A DNA stretch of 64,000 bases from Cyanobium sp. N.Huapi 1H5 (GTDB taxonomy: Bacteria > Cyanobacteriota > Cyanobacteriia > PCC-6307 > Cyanobiaceae): NCBI RefSeq assembly GCF_024345535.1, contig NZ_JAGQBH010000002.1, positions 186,001-250,000 on the forward strand. The letters are read 5' to 3'. A model generated the notes under the pieces. It made no database searches, was not told where the DNA came from, and saw only the letters and a list, made by a program, of their open reading frames with translations. The number at the start of each line of letters is the position of its first letter. Positions within the stretch are counted from its first letter, which is position 1. The position numbers and the translations under genes are program-made. Of this stretch, positions 8,272-17,357 are shown piece by piece.

Positions 8272-9282
8272 TTACCAAACGGGCCCCTGGCCATGGAGCC
8301 GGGCGCCGCTGAGGGGGTCGAACCAGAGTTCATGCTGCCGCTGCCAGCCCAGGCGGGGCTCCGCCGGCAACGGCGCCTCCGCGGCGCAGAGCACCCGCAG
8401 CGGGCCCCAGCGGCTGTCGAGCCAGAGAAGCTGCTGGTGGCCCCACCACTCGCGCCGCAGCAGCCGGGCCTCCACCGGCCCCTCCTCAGCCAGGTGCAGA
8501 TGCTCGGGCCGCAAGCCCAGCTGGCGCCCGGGCGCGATCGTCAGCAGGTTGATCGCCGGCCGCCCCAGGAAGCAGGCCACGAAGCGGTTGGCCGGATCGG
8601 CGTAGAGCTCCCGCGGACTGCCCACCTGCTGCAGCCGGCCGGCATCCAGCAGGGCGATGCGGTCCGCCATGCCCACCGCCTCCTGCTGGTCGTGGGTGAC
8701 GTAGATCACCGGCTGCTCCCGGCCGCACAGCAGCCGCCGCAGTTCCGGCCGCAGCTCCTCCCGCAGCTGGGCGTCGAGGTTGCTCATCGGCTCATCCAGC
8801 AGCATGATCCGCGGCTGGCGCAGCAGGGCCCGGGCCAGGGCCACCCGCTGGCGCTGGCCGCCGGACAGCTGGGCGGGCCGGCGCTGGCGCAACTCCTCGA
8901 GCTGCAACAGCTCGAGCACCGCCCCGAGGCGCCGCTGGCGCTCGGCGGCGGCCACGCCGCGCACCTTCAGCCCCAGTTCCAGGTTGCCCTCCACACTCAG
9001 GTGGGGGTAGAGGGCGTAGCTCTGGAACACCATCGCCACCTGGCGTTCGCCCGGGCTGAGGGCGCCCAGGTCCTGGCCGTCGAGCAGCACCCGGCCGGCA
9101 CTGGCCGCATCCAGCCCCGCCACCAGGCGCAAGGTGGTGGACTTGCCGCAGCCGCTCGGCCCCAGCAGGGCGAGGCATTCGCCGGGGGTGACGGCCAGGT
9201 CGAGCCGGTCCAGCAGCCGGCGCCCCCCCACCTCCCGGCACAGCTGGCGCAGCTCCAGACCGGCTCCGGCTGCAGCGTTCAT
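8272..9282 (-). CDS. Sugar-type ABC importer, ATP-binding protein (MalK/UgpC-like)
   Basis: A 336-aa ATPase with Walker [10 protein letters not shown] (about residue 40), Q-loop VFQSYALYPHLS, signature LSGGQRQR, Walker B IMLLDEPMSNLD and H-loop VTHDQ, followed by a C-terminal regulatory/TOBE region of the MalK/UgpC type. It is the last gene of a four-gene unit and its ATG overlaps the stop of the inner-membrane permease by 4 bp. The unit would import a sugar, polyol or compatible solute; similar cyanobacterial systems carry glucosylglycerol, sucrose or trehalose, but the substrate here is not determinable. Confidence 0.9.
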   Translation of the reverse strand: MNAAAGAGLELRQLCREVGGRRLLDRLDLAVTPGECLALLGPSGCGKSTTLRLVAGLDAASAGRVLLDGQDLGALSPGERQVAMVFQSYALYPHLSVEGNLELGLKVRGVAAAERQRRLGAVLELLQLEELRQRRPAQLSGGQRQRVALARALLRQPRIMLLDEPMSNLDAQLREELRPELRRLLCGREQPVIYVTHDQQEAVGMADRIALLDAGRLQQVGSPRELYADPANRFVACFLGRPAINLLTIAPGRQLGLRPEHLHLAEEGPVEARLLRREWWGHQQLLWLDSRWGPLRVLCAAEAPLPAEPRLGWQRQHELWFDPLSGARLHGQGPVW

Positions 9283-10073
9283 CCCTTCACCGCCCCGCGG
9301 GTGAGACCCGAGACGATCGGACGCTGGGCCACCAGCACCAGCAGCAGTAGGGGCAGGCTGCCCAGCACCGTGGCGGCGGCGAAGGCGCCGTAGGGGATGG
9401 TGAACACCGAGCCGCCGCCGATCCGGGCGATGGCGATCGGCAGGGTGAGCAGGTCGTTGCGGCTGATCCAGGTGAGGGCGATGGCGTACTCGTTCCAGCT
9501 GGCCAGGAACACCAGGATGCCCGTGCTGGCCAGGGCCGGCCCCAGCAGGGGCAGCAGCACGTGCCGCAGCCGCTGGCCGAGGCCCAGGCCCTCCAGCCGG
9601 GCCGCGTCCTCCAGCTCGGTCGGGAGGTCGGCGAAGGCGGCCCGCAGCAGCAGCACCGCCAGCGGCAGCGACAGGCCCGCGTAGGGCAGGCTGAGGGCGA
9701 GCAGGTCATTGGCCAGGCCGAAGCGGCGGGCGATCTCCAGCAGGGCCAGGAACAGGAGCACGGTGGGAAACATCGCCGCCCCCACCAGCCCCAGGCCGAC
9801 GCCCCAGCGCAGCAGGCCGCGCTGCTGCTGCAGTCCGTAGGCGCAGGGCACCGCCAGCAGCAGGGTGAGCAGGGTGGTGGCCAGGGCCACCAGGGTGCTG
9901 TTGCCCAGGTAGCGCCAGAAGGGCGGGTCGCCGGAGAGCACCAGCTGGTAGTTGGCCAGCGTCCAGGGGTTCCCCTCCAGCAGCGGCGCCACCAGCGCCT
10001 CAGGGCGCAGCAGGGAGGTGCGCAGCTGCCAGAGCAGCGGCCCCAGGCTCCAGAGCAGCACCAGCAGCCTCAT
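9279..10073 (-). CDS. Sugar-type ABC importer, permease (MalG-like)
   Basis: A 264-aa polytopic membrane protein with about six helices and the cytoplasmic EAA loop EDAARLEGLGLGQRLRHVLLP that contacts the ATPase. It pairs with the MalF-like permease encoded immediately upstream; 4-bp overlaps at both ends show strong coupling. The fairly short N-terminus is usual for MalG-type subunits. Confidence 0.9.
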   Translation of the reverse strand: MRLLVLLWSLGPLLWQLRTSLLRPEALVAPLLEGNPWTLANYQLVLSGDPPFWRYLGNSTLVALATTLLTLLLAVPCAYGLQQQRGLLRWGVGLGLVGAAMFPTVLLFLALLEIARRFGLANDLLALSLPYAGLSLPLAVLLLRAAFADLPTELEDAARLEGLGLGQRLRHVLLPLLGPALASTGILVFLASWNEYAIALTWISRNDLLTLPIAIARIGGGSVFTIPYGAFAAATVLGSLPLLLLVLVAQRPIVSGLTRGAVKG

Positions 10074-10957
10074 GCGGCACCCTCCCGGCGGCCCTGGAGG
10101 TCACCCCGCCGCCAGAGCCACCAGCCGCCGCCGAGCAGCACCAGCAGCAGCAGGAAGGTGGCGAGCATCACCGTGGCGGCATAGCCGAAGTCGAGGAAGC
10201 GCATCGCATTGAGGTAGGCGTAGAGGGCGAGGCTCTCGGTGCTGCCGGCCGGCCCGCCGCCGCTGAGCACCTGGATCAGGTCGAACACCCCCAGGGCCTG
10301 GGCCAGCCGGAACAGCAGGGCGAGGGCGAGGTAGGGCACCAGCAGCGGCAGGGTGAGGCGGCGCAGGATCTGCAGACGGCCGGCGCCCTCCAGCCGCAGG
10401 GCCTCCTCCAGATCCTCGGGAATGGTCTGCAGTCCCGCCAGCAGCAGCAGGGCCACGAACGGCAGGGTCTTCCAGACGTCCGCCAGCACGACGAAGAACC
10501 AGGTGGTGGCAGGGGTGGAGAGGAAGCCGTAACTGCTGCCGCCGAGGGAGCGGATGGCGGCGTTGAGGGGGCCGTGGGGATCGTTGAGGATCCAGCGCCA
10601 GCCCAGGGCCATCACGGTGGTGGGCAGGGCCCAGGGCAGCAGGGTCAGGGCCCGGAGGGTTCCCCGCCCCCGCAGGGGGCGATGCAGCAGCAGGGCCAGC
10701 CCCAGGCCCCCGACCAGTTCCAGCGCCACCGAGCAGACGGCGAAGCGCAGGGTCTGGAACGCATCCGTCCAGAAGCGGGCGTCATCGAGTAGCCGCCCCC
10801 AGTTGGCGCCCCCGTTCGGCACCGGCTCAAGCCCGGTGAGCACCGAACTGGCCTGGAAGCTCAGCCAGCCGTAGCGCAGCAGGGGATAGAGGAACACCGC
10901 CGCCAGCAGCAGCAGGGCGGGCGCCATCAGCAGCAGGCTGGCCGTGCGGGCTTTCAT
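10070..10957 (-). CDS. Sugar-type ABC importer, permease (MalF-like)
   Basis: A 295-aa membrane protein with six predicted helices and the EAA loop EEALRLEGAGRLQILRRLTLP. The N-terminal helix (SLLLMAPALLLLAAVFLYPLL) and the conserved FQT/RF region fit the MalF/UgpA family. It overlaps the substrate-binding-protein gene upstream and the second permease downstream by 4 bp each, so the importer's subunits are made together. Confidence 0.9.
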   Translation of the reverse strand: MKARTASLLLMAPALLLLAAVFLYPLLRYGWLSFQASSVLTGLEPVPNGGANWGRLLDDARFWTDAFQTLRFAVCSVALELVGGLGLALLLHRPLRGRGTLRALTLLPWALPTTVMALGWRWILNDPHGPLNAAIRSLGGSSYGFLSTPATTWFFVVLADVWKTLPFVALLLLAGLQTIPEDLEEALRLEGAGRLQILRRLTLPLLVPYLALALLFRLAQALGVFDLIQVLSGGGPAGSTESLALYAYLNAMRFLDFGYAATVMLATFLLLLVLLGGGWWLWRRGDLQGRREGAA

Positions 10958-12336
10958 CGGTCCACGGCGGGTCGGCCGTCTGCAGTGTCGCCCGCCGGTC
11001 CCGCCAGCGAACGCAGCACCTGCAGGCTCTGGCGCTGGGCGGCCGCCATGGTCGGGCCGGGGCCCCCCTGGCCGGTGAGCATGCCGTTCACCTGCCGGGC
11101 CAGCAGATCGCTCAGCTGGGCATAGGCCGGCGTGGGGGGCCGCAGCTGGGGATGCTGGAGGGCCTGGCGCTGCACCGTCAGCAGCGGGGCACGGCGCTGC
11201 AGGTCGGGATCGTCGTAGAGCGTGCTCCAGGTGGGGGCATAGCCCTGCTCGATGGCGAGCTGGCGCTGCACGACCGGACCGGTGAGCCAGCGGATCGCCG
11301 CCACCGCCTCCTCCGGGTGGGGGCTGCCCTTGATCAGGGAGAGGCCCCAGGTGCCCAGGGTGCCGCCCCCCTGCTCGCCGGGGGCCCCCACCATCGCCGT
11401 GACGCCCACCTTGCCCTTCACCGGCCCCCCGCCCTTCTCGATCTCACGCCAGGCGTAGGGCCAGTTGCGCAGGAAGGCGGCGTCACCGGCGGCGAAGGAC
11501 TGCAGGGCGTCGTTCTCGGCGTAACTGGCCACCGCCTGTGGGCTCACCCCGTCCTGCAGCAGTGCCGCGAGCCACTGCGCCGCCGCCACGGCCTCTGGAC
11601 TGTCCAACTCCGTGCGCGCGGTGGAGCCGTTCCACCAGCGGGCGCCGAAGCCGTGGAGCACCTCCACCATCACGCAGCTCAGCCCCTCGTACTGGCGCCC
11701 CTGCCAGAGGTAGCCCCAGCGGACCCTGCCGCGGCGCTGCAGGTCCCGGGAGATCGCCACCAGCTCCTCGGTGTCGCGCGGGGGGCGCTCCATCAGGTCG
11801 GTGCGCCAGTAGAGCAGGCCGGTGTCACCGGTGAGGGGCATGCGCCAGAGATGGCCGTCGAGGCCATTGCCCAGGCGGGCGCCGGGCTCCATCGCCGCCA
11901 GCACCTCCGGTCCGAACCAGCGCTCCAGGGGCTCGAACCAGCCGGCGGCCACGTACCTCGCCAGCCAGCTGACATCCACCAGCAGCAGGTCGAAGGGGGC
12001 CTCCCCCAGCAGCAGGCTGCCGGTGGCCAGATCTGAGATGGTCTCGGTGTCCAGGGGGCCGCGGATCACCTCCAGCACCACCCCGGGGGAGCTGGCGTTG
12101 AACTGGGCCACCGGAGCGGCCACCGCATCGGCCAGCGGAGCCGGCATCAGCACCCGGACCGTCACCGGGTCGGCCGCCGCCACCGGAATTGCCGACATCC
12201 CCGAGCTGGAGAGGCCGGAGGCGGGCAGCAGCACCAGCAGGACCGTGGCCGAAAGGAGGGCCAGCAGGGCGGTCGTCAGCAGCTTCGGAAGCGACCGCCA
12301 CCGCCGCAGGCTGGAGAAGGGGGGGCGGGCCGCCAT
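10954..12336 (-). CDS. ABC importer, extracellular solute-binding protein
   Basis: A 460-aa secreted binding protein, first gene of the importer unit. After a basic N-terminus there is a membrane or signal segment (about residues 17-42). The mature part has family-1 solute-binding features: FDLLLVDVSWLARYVAAGWF, the domain crossover at LTGDTGLLYWRTDL, and the C-terminal HPEEAVAAIRWL helix. I see no clear lipobox cysteine, so it may be held by an uncleaved helix or released into the periplasm. The ligand is likely a sugar or polyol (inference). Confidence 0.85.
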   Translation of the reverse strand: MAARPPFSSLRRWRSLPKLLTTALLALLSATVLLVLLPASGLSSSGMSAIPVAAADPVTVRVLMPAPLADAVAAPVAQFNASSPGVVLEVIRGPLDTETISDLATGSLLLGEAPFDLLLVDVSWLARYVAAGWFEPLERWFGPEVLAAMEPGARLGNGLDGHLWRMPLTGDTGLLYWRTDLMERPPRDTEELVAISRDLQRRGRVRWGYLWQGRQYEGLSCVMVEVLHGFGARWWNGSTARTELDSPEAVAAAQWLAALLQDGVSPQAVASYAENDALQSFAAGDAAFLRNWPYAWREIEKGGGPVKGKVGVTAMVGAPGEQGGGTLGTWGLSLIKGSPHPEEAVAAIRWLTGPVVQRQLAIEQGYAPTWSTLYDDPDLQRRAPLLTVQRQALQHPQLRPPTPAYAQLSDLLARQVNGMLTGQGGPGPTMAAAQRQSLQVLRSLAGPAGDTADGRPAVDR

Positions 12337-12361
12337 GGGGGCAGGTTAGGCGGGCTGCCCC

Positions 12362-12379
12362 GCCAGACCCGCCAGACCC
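12362..12379. repeat. Two tandem 9-bp repeats between htpG and the ABC operon
   Basis: GCCAGACCC occurs twice in direct succession (12362-12370, 12371-12379), preceded by a GGCGGG-CTGC-CCCGCC hairpin at 12349-12364 that could end the htpG transcript reading leftward. It is short and GC-rich, possibly simple slippage. Confidence 0.4.
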
Positions 12380-12386
12380 GCCGGCG

Positions 12387-14306
12387 TCAGAGGCCGCGCT
12401 GCATCAGCTGTCCCATCAGGTCCGCACTGCGCTGCTGGAAGCCGGCCAGCTGGTTGGGCTCCAGGCCCCCCACGGCCAGGCGTGCCATCTCGTAGACGTG
12501 GCGGCTCAGATCTTCGGCCAACTGGAGGCTGGGGGAGCTGCCGCCGCCGGTGATCACGGCACCGGAGGACAGCTTCAGCAGGCCCTCCACGAGCGGGTGG
12601 CGGCGGTTGACCAGCAGCACGTGGTGGTCGGGCAGACCCGGCAGCCGCTGCTCCATCAGGGCCCCCATGTCGTTGAGACGGCGCATCTGCTCCGGCAGCA
12701 GGATCAGGGCGGCCGGGGAGCCCTCCCCCTTCAGCGACTGCACCTGGACGGTGACCTTGTCGTTGCCGAGGGCGGACTTGAACAGACCCCGCAGCTTCTC
12801 GCCGCTGTCGACGCCGTCGGCGTCCGCCAGCTCGCTCTCCGGCTCATGCAGGCTGTCATCGAGTTCGGCGTCGACCCGCTGGAAGCGGAGGTCGCCATGG
12901 CGGGCCTCCAGCCAGGGGATGAACTGGGAATCGATCAGGGTGTCGGCGAGCAGCACCTCGGCCCCCTGCCCCTTCCAGAGGGCCAGGGCCCCGGCCTGAC
13001 CGGCCTCATCGGTGCAATAAAGGATGCGAGTGGCGTTGTCGGCCGGCAGCCGGCCTCGGTAGCCGGCCAGGGTGGTGTAGGTGCGGCCGTCGGTGGCGAC
13101 GGGATCGGGGGCCACCTCCGCCTCCCCCTCCGCCGGCGGCTCGCTGGCCGCCGCGGTGGTGCCGAACAGGATCAGGTCGGCCACTTGGTCGGCGAACTTG
13201 TCGTCCTCCATGGCGCCGATCTTGATGAAGGGGGCCAGGGAATCCCAGATCTCGGCATAGCGGGCCGGTTCGTCGCGGTGCAGTTCCTTGAGCCGGTCGC
13301 CCACCTTCTTGGCCACGAAGCCACCGATCGAGCGCACCCGGCGGTCGGTCTGCAGAGCACTGCGGCTCACGTTGAGGGGGATGTCGGGCGAATCGATCAC
13401 GCCGCGCAGGGGCAGCAGGTAACGGGGCACCACCTCCTTGATCGAATCGCTGACGAACACCTGGTTGCAGTAGAGGCGGATCTCACCCTTCTCCCAGTCG
13501 GCCCGGCCGGTGATCCTGGGGAAATAGAGAATGCCCTGCAGGTTGTAGGGGTAGTCGGTGCTGAGATGCACCCAGAGCAGGGGATCCCCCTGGAAGGGGT
13601 AGAGATAGCGGTAAAGGGCGATGTAGTCGTCGTCGCCCAGATCCCGGGGGCTCTTGCGCCAGGGGGCCTCCCGCTTGTTGACGGTTTCGCCGTCCAGCTG
13701 CACCGCCACCGGCAGGAAGTCGCAGTAGGTGGTGATCAGGGTGCGGATTCGGGAGGGCTCGATGTACTCCAGCTCCTCCTCCATCAGATGCAGGATCACG
13801 TCGGTGCCGGGTTCGGACCGTTCCGCCCCCTCGAGACTGAAGTTGGGCGAGCCGTCACAGCTCCAGCGCACCGCCTCGGCCTCCGGCCTGGCGCTGAGGC
13901 TGACCAGCTCCACCCGGGAGGCCACCATGAAGCTGGAATAGAAGCCCAGGCCGAAATGGCCGATGATGGCATCGCTTTCGCTCTTGTACTTCTCGAGGAA
14001 GTCCTCGGCACTGGAGAAGGCCACCTGGTTGATGTAGCGCTTCACCTCATCGGCGGTCATGCCGATGCCGTTGTCACTGATGGTGAGGGTCTTGGCTTCC
14101 CGGTCGATGCGGATGGAGATCGTTCCCTCATCCCCTTCGCTGCAGTCGCCGGCCATGGCCGCCATGCGCCGCTTGCTGATGGCATCGACTCCGTTGCTCA
14201 CCAGTTCCCGCAGGAACACCTCATGGCCGGAATAGACGGCCTTCTTGATGATCGGGAAGATGTTCTCGGTGTGGATCTGAATCTGGCCCTGTTCCAGCAC
14301 CGTCAT
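12387..14306 (-). CDS. htpG: Molecular chaperone HtpG (Hsp90)
   Basis: The 639-aa Hsp90 has the N-terminal GHKL ATPase with FLRELVSNGVDAI (helix with the catalytic Glu), DNGIGM (nucleotide contact) and GHFGLGFYSSFM (lid), then the middle domain with NVSRSALQ, and a C-terminal dimerisation region. In cyanobacteria HtpG supports heat and light stress tolerance and phycobilisome assembly (established for S. elongatus). It starts at ATG 14306. The four genes upstream run in the same direction with short gaps. No CIRCE element is visible. Confidence 0.97.
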   Translation of the reverse strand: MTVLEQGQIQIHTENIFPIIKKAVYSGHEVFLRELVSNGVDAISKRRMAAMAGDCSEGDEGTISIRIDREAKTLTISDNGIGMTADEVKRYINQVAFSSAEDFLEKYKSESDAIIGHFGLGFYSSFMVASRVELVSLSARPEAEAVRWSCDGSPNFSLEGAERSEPGTDVILHLMEEELEYIEPSRIRTLITTYCDFLPVAVQLDGETVNKREAPWRKSPRDLGDDDYIALYRYLYPFQGDPLLWVHLSTDYPYNLQGILYFPRITGRADWEKGEIRLYCNQVFVSDSIKEVVPRYLLPLRGVIDSPDIPLNVSRSALQTDRRVRSIGGFVAKKVGDRLKELHRDEPARYAEIWDSLAPFIKIGAMEDDKFADQVADLILFGTTAAASEPPAEGEAEVAPDPVATDGRTYTTLAGYRGRLPADNATRILYCTDEAGQAGALALWKGQGAEVLLADTLIDSQFIPWLEARHGDLRFQRVDAELDDSLHEPESELADADGVDSGEKLRGLFKSALGNDKVTVQVQSLKGEGSPAALILLPEQMRRLNDMGALMEQRLPGLPDHHVLLVNRRHPLVEGLLKLSSGAVITGGGSSPSLQLAEDLSRHVYEMARLAVGGLEPNQLAGFQQRSADLMGQLMQRGL

Positions 14307-14393
14307 GGCGAAAGAGAAGAATCGCCCTGAACCTAGGTGGGGGTGCGCGGCGGCTCAAGGCCGGCGAGGGTGGGGTCTCCGAACCAGCGGGCG

Positions 14394-14621
14394 TCAGCCG
14401 CCGGGCTTCTGCAGGTCGGGCCGCTCCTCGGGCAGGATCGCCCCCGCCACCGGACACACCTGCAGGCAGATGCCGCAGTCGATGCAGGTGTCGAAATCGA
14501 TCCAGTAGAACGCCGTGCCCTTGCTGTTCGCACCCGCTCCGGGGTGGATGCAGGCCACCGGGCAGGCGTCGACGCAGTCGGCCACGCCCTCACAGACGTT
14601 GGTGACGATCGAATGGGCCAT
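14394..14621 (-). CDS. Bacterial-type 7Fe/8Fe ferredoxin
   Basis: A 75-aa ferredoxin with eight cysteines. C10, C16, C20 and C24 form a C-x5-C-x3-CP-x2-C pattern lacking the usual first C-x2-C, as in seven-iron FdxA proteins. C46, C49, C52 and C56 form a standard C-x2-C-x2-C-x3-CP motif. It most likely binds one [3Fe-4S] and one [4Fe-4S] cluster. It should serve as a low-potential electron carrier in the cytoplasm; the partner is unknown. It lies between hisZ and htpG. Confidence 0.88.
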   Translation of the reverse strand: MAHSIVTNVCEGVADCVDACPVACIHPGAGANSKGTAFYWIDFDTCIDCGICLQVCPVAGAILPEERPDLQKPGG

Positions 14622-14648
14622 CGACGCGAAAGAGCGAGCGGCCGGATC

Positions 14649-15836
14649 CTAGGCAGCCAGCCACTGGGCACCGCGGCAGCCCCGTTCCGCCGCCAGCTGG
14701 TCCGCCGCCGCCTGGTCGACGCAGGGCTGGGTGCAGAGTTCGGCGGCCTCCCCGCCGCCGTGCAGTTCCGCCATGCGGTGCAGGGCCGCCCCGAGGCCGG
14801 CGGCGGTGGCGCTGGCCACCAGCCAGGGACCCGGGGGCTCCACGGCGGCCGTGCCGGACGTCGCCGATTCGAGCAGATCGCGGATGGCCTCCACGTCGAA
14901 GCCGAAGCCGGTGCCGGCCGCCTGGGCGGCGTCGCTGCAGAAGCGGCCCACCAGGCCGTCGTAGCGGCCGCCGCTGGCGATCGCCACCGGGGCATCGCTG
15001 CCCTGGCAGACGAGCTTGAACACCAGCCCGTCGTACAGATCGAAGTGGGGCTGGAAGGTGGGATCCAGCTGCACCCGCACCCCCAGGGCACCGGCCGGTT
15101 CCTGGACGCTGGCCAGGGTGGCGGCGAGGGACTCCAGCAGCGGCACCGGACCGAGCCACTGCTCCAGCTGGTAAAGCACGCGCACCGGTTCACCCCGCAG
15201 GCCGATCAGGGCCATCAGCCGCTGGCGCTGGCTGTCGGGGAGGGAAAGGGCGGCGAGGGCGAGGGGATCGAAGTCGGTGAGGGCATGGCGGGCTGCGGAG
15301 CGCTGCTCCGCCGGCACCTGGCTCAGCAGGGCGCTGAGCAGGCCGTGGTGGCCCACCAGGAGGGTGGGGCGGTGCTCGGAGGCAAGCCCCAGGGTCGCAA
15401 CGGCGGCCAGCAGCAGATGCAGCAGCTCCGCGTCGGCGGCGGGGGAGGGCTCGCCGAGCAGTTCCACACCGCTCTGCAGCTGTTCGCTGATGCGCTGGCC
15501 ACCGCCGTCGCCGATGAAGCTGCGGAAGGTGGTGCCGCTCGCCCAGAGCCGCAGGGGGCGGGGGCGGCCGAGCATGCGGGTGCTGGCGGCCCGGGCGATC
15601 GGGGCGGTGAGCTCCGGCCGCAGGCCGAGGGGCTCATCGGCCGCCAGTCGGACGAGCTCCCGTTCGGCGATCGCGCCGCCGGCCTCGAGGGTGTCGAGCC
15701 GCTCGATGGTGGGTGGAGCCACCTCCTGGTACCCCCAGAGGCGGTACACCGTGGCCAGCAGGTCGCAGAGTCGCCGGTTGCTGTCCACCTGACCCGGGTT
15801 GAGGTCCCGGGCGCCGGCGGCAGGTTGGAGGGCCAT
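14649..15836 (-). CDS. hisZ: ATP phosphoribosyltransferase regulatory subunit
   Basis: HisZ is a histidyl-tRNA-synthetase-like protein without aminoacylation activity that activates the short form of HisG at the first step of histidine synthesis. The 395-aa product has class II synthetase features: GYQEVAPPTIERLD near the start, LRPELTAPIAR (motif-2 region), and the SGGRYDGLVGRF motif near residue 285. ATG 15836 (MALQPAAGARDL) is chosen because the region upstream has no family similarity. hisG is not in the window. An IMPase-family phosphatase precedes it on the same strand. Confidence 0.88.
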   Translation of the reverse strand: MALQPAAGARDLNPGQVDSNRRLCDLLATVYRLWGYQEVAPPTIERLDTLEAGGAIAERELVRLAADEPLGLRPELTAPIARAASTRMLGRPRPLRLWASGTTFRSFIGDGGGQRISEQLQSGVELLGEPSPAADAELLHLLLAAVATLGLASEHRPTLLVGHHGLLSALLSQVPAEQRSAARHALTDFDPLALAALSLPDSQRQRLMALIGLRGEPVRVLYQLEQWLGPVPLLESLAATLASVQEPAGALGVRVQLDPTFQPHFDLYDGLVFKLVCQGSDAPVAIASGGRYDGLVGRFCSDAAQAAGTGFGFDVEAIRDLLESATSGTAAVEPPGPWLVASATAAGLGAALHRMAELHGGGEAAELCTQPCVDQAAADQLAAERGCRGAQWLAA

Positions 15837-15877
15837 GGAGGGGAAGGCTCGGGCGGTGGGGTGGGAAGGGGCGGATC

Positions 15878-16792
15878 CTATGGAGCGTCGGCCGCGCCGT
15901 CGGCCGGGTCCCCGGCGGTGGCATCCAGCTCCGGGGCTCCGAAGCTGGCCCCGGTGAGGGGACGGCACTGGGCCAGCCCCTCGATCAGGGGCTGACGCAG
16001 GGCGGGGGTGCAGGCGATCACCCGTCCGTCGGCCAGGTCGAGGGGACCGCCGTCATAGGCGCAGACCTGCCCGCCAGCCTCCTCCACCAGCACCACGCCG
16101 GCCACCAGGTCCCAGGGGGAGAGGCCCCGCTCCCAGTAGCCATCGACCCGGCCGGCGGCGACGAAGGCCAGATCAACCGCCGCCGCCCCCGCCCGGCGCA
16201 CCCCGTGGCTGCGGTGGGTGAACCAGGCGAACTCGGCGTAGTTGTTGTCGAGGCGCCGCACCCGGTCATACGAGAACCCGGTGGCGAGCAGGGCGTCGGC
16301 CAGGGCGCCGCAGTCACTGACGCTCAGCCGGCGCCCGTTGCACCAGGCCCCCTGCCCCGGGGCGGCCCAGTAATGCTCCTCCAGCACCGGCACCTCCAGG
16401 GCTCCGAGCAGGGGCAGGCCCCGCCAGCTCAGTCCGACGGAGGTGCCGAAGAACGGGAAGCCGTGGGCGTAGTTGGTGGTCCCGTCCAGGGGATCGACGC
16501 ACCAGAGCAGGTCGCCCTGGCCGGCGAGCTGGCCACTTTCCTCCGCCAGCACGGCCACGGTGGGGCTTCCGCCCGCCAGGACCGCCAGCACGGCCGCTTC
16601 GGCCGCCAGGTCCGCCTCGGTGACCAGGTTGCCCGCCGTGCCCTTCTCCTTCACCTGCTCCAGCCGGCCGAAGTGGCGCCGCAGCTCGCGGCCGCCGGCT
16701 TCCGCTGCCTCGCGGGCCACTTGCAGCAAGCGCTCCAGTTCGGGGGCGTCGAGGCCGGACCCTTCCAGGGCCCGTTGGCAGAGGGAACTCAT
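15878..16792 (-). CDS. Inositol monophosphatase family phosphatase
   Basis: A 304-aa Mg-dependent phosphatase. The metal-binding motif CVDPLDGTTNYAHGFPFF lies near residue 100 and the second motif, SPWDLVAGVVLVEEAGG, near residue 225, with EES (AEESGQ) upstream, all standard for the family. ATG 16792 overlaps the ferredoxin stop by 4 bp. Members hydrolyse inositol phosphate, fructose bisphosphate, PAP or histidinol phosphate. Because hisZ follows 41 bp downstream, and plant histidinol-phosphatase (IMPL2/HISN7) belongs to this family, a histidine role is possible (inference). Confidence 0.88.
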   Translation of the reverse strand: MSSLCQRALEGSGLDAPELERLLQVAREAAEAGGRELRRHFGRLEQVKEKGTAGNLVTEADLAAEAAVLAVLAGGSPTVAVLAEESGQLAGQGDLLWCVDPLDGTTNYAHGFPFFGTSVGLSWRGLPLLGALEVPVLEEHYWAAPGQGAWCNGRRLSVSDCGALADALLATGFSYDRVRRLDNNYAEFAWFTHRSHGVRRAGAAAVDLAFVAAGRVDGYWERGLSPWDLVAGVVLVEEAGGQVCAYDGGPLDLADGRVIACTPALRQPLIEGLAQCRPLTGASFGAPELDATAGDPADGAADAP

Positions 16793-17157
16793 TCGTCGTC
16801 CAGGGGCAGGCCGGGACGCACCAGACCGCGGCCGAAGAAACGGCCGAACTGGCGGTCGTAGACCTCGTCCTCGTCCTGGGTCTCCACCTCCAGCGGGCCG
16901 GTGGCCCGGGCCACGCACAGCAGGCCGTAGCCCTCCTCACGCAGCTGCTTCGAGAGGCCGAGGGCCTCCCGCTGGTCGATCTGGCCGTCCAGCACCCGCA
17001 CGGCACAGGCGGTACAGCAACCATTGCGGCAGCTGAAGGGCAGCGGCTCCCCCTGGGCCTCGAAGCTGCGCAGGATGTACTCCCCTTCCGGAACGTCGAG
17101 GCGGATGACACGGTTGGCCTGTCGCCAGTGGACCGTGATCGGGTGGGTGCGGGTCAT
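16789..17157 (-). CDS. Plant-type [2Fe-2S] ferredoxin
   Basis: A 122-aa ferredoxin. The cluster ligands are C43-x4-C48-x2-C51 (in SCRNGCCTACAVRV) and C81 (GLLCVARA). The extra Cys at 47 replaces the Ala seen in PetF, and the C-terminal tail of about 25 residues is longer than in the main photosynthetic ferredoxin, so this is one of the minor ferredoxins. It heads a probable unit with the IMPase gene (4-bp overlap). The electron partner is unknown. Confidence 0.87.
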   Translation of the reverse strand: MTRTHPITVHWRQANRVIRLDVPEGEYILRSFEAQGEPLPFSCRNGCCTACAVRVLDGQIDQREALGLSKQLREEGYGLLCVARATGPLEVETQDEDEVYDRQFGRFFGRGLVRPGLPLDDE

Positions 17158-17263
17158 GGGGGCGCTGGGCAGGGGGGGTGGAGCGTGGGGTCAGCGGAGG
17201 AGCTGGGGGAAAGGAGGCCAGGTGCAGCCCCTGCTACATTGCCATCTGCCCCATTTCGCCGCT

Positions 17264-17350
17264 GGAGAGGTGGCCGAGTGGTCGAAGGCGCAGCACTGGA
17301 AATGCTGTATAGGGGCAACTCTATCGAGGGTTCGAATCCCTCCCTCTCCG
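17264..17350 (+). tRNA. tRNA-Ser (GGA anticodon)
   Basis: An 87-base class II tRNA. The acceptor stem GGAGAGG/CCTCTCC pairs perfectly, the D region is TGGCCGAGTGG, the anticodon stem CAGCA/TGCTG encloses loop CTGGAAA with anticodon GGA, there is a long serine-type variable arm, and the T arm carries GGTTCGAATCC. The CCA end is not encoded. A TGCTACATT extended -10-like element lies at 17232-17240, and a rho-independent terminator follows. Confidence 0.97.
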
Positions 17351-17357
17351 TTTGCAG

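Noticed and set aside
12189-14330. A 713-codon open frame antisense to htpG
   Set aside because: Same cause: high G+C shadow frame, with Ala/Gly/His/Gln-rich product and no motif.
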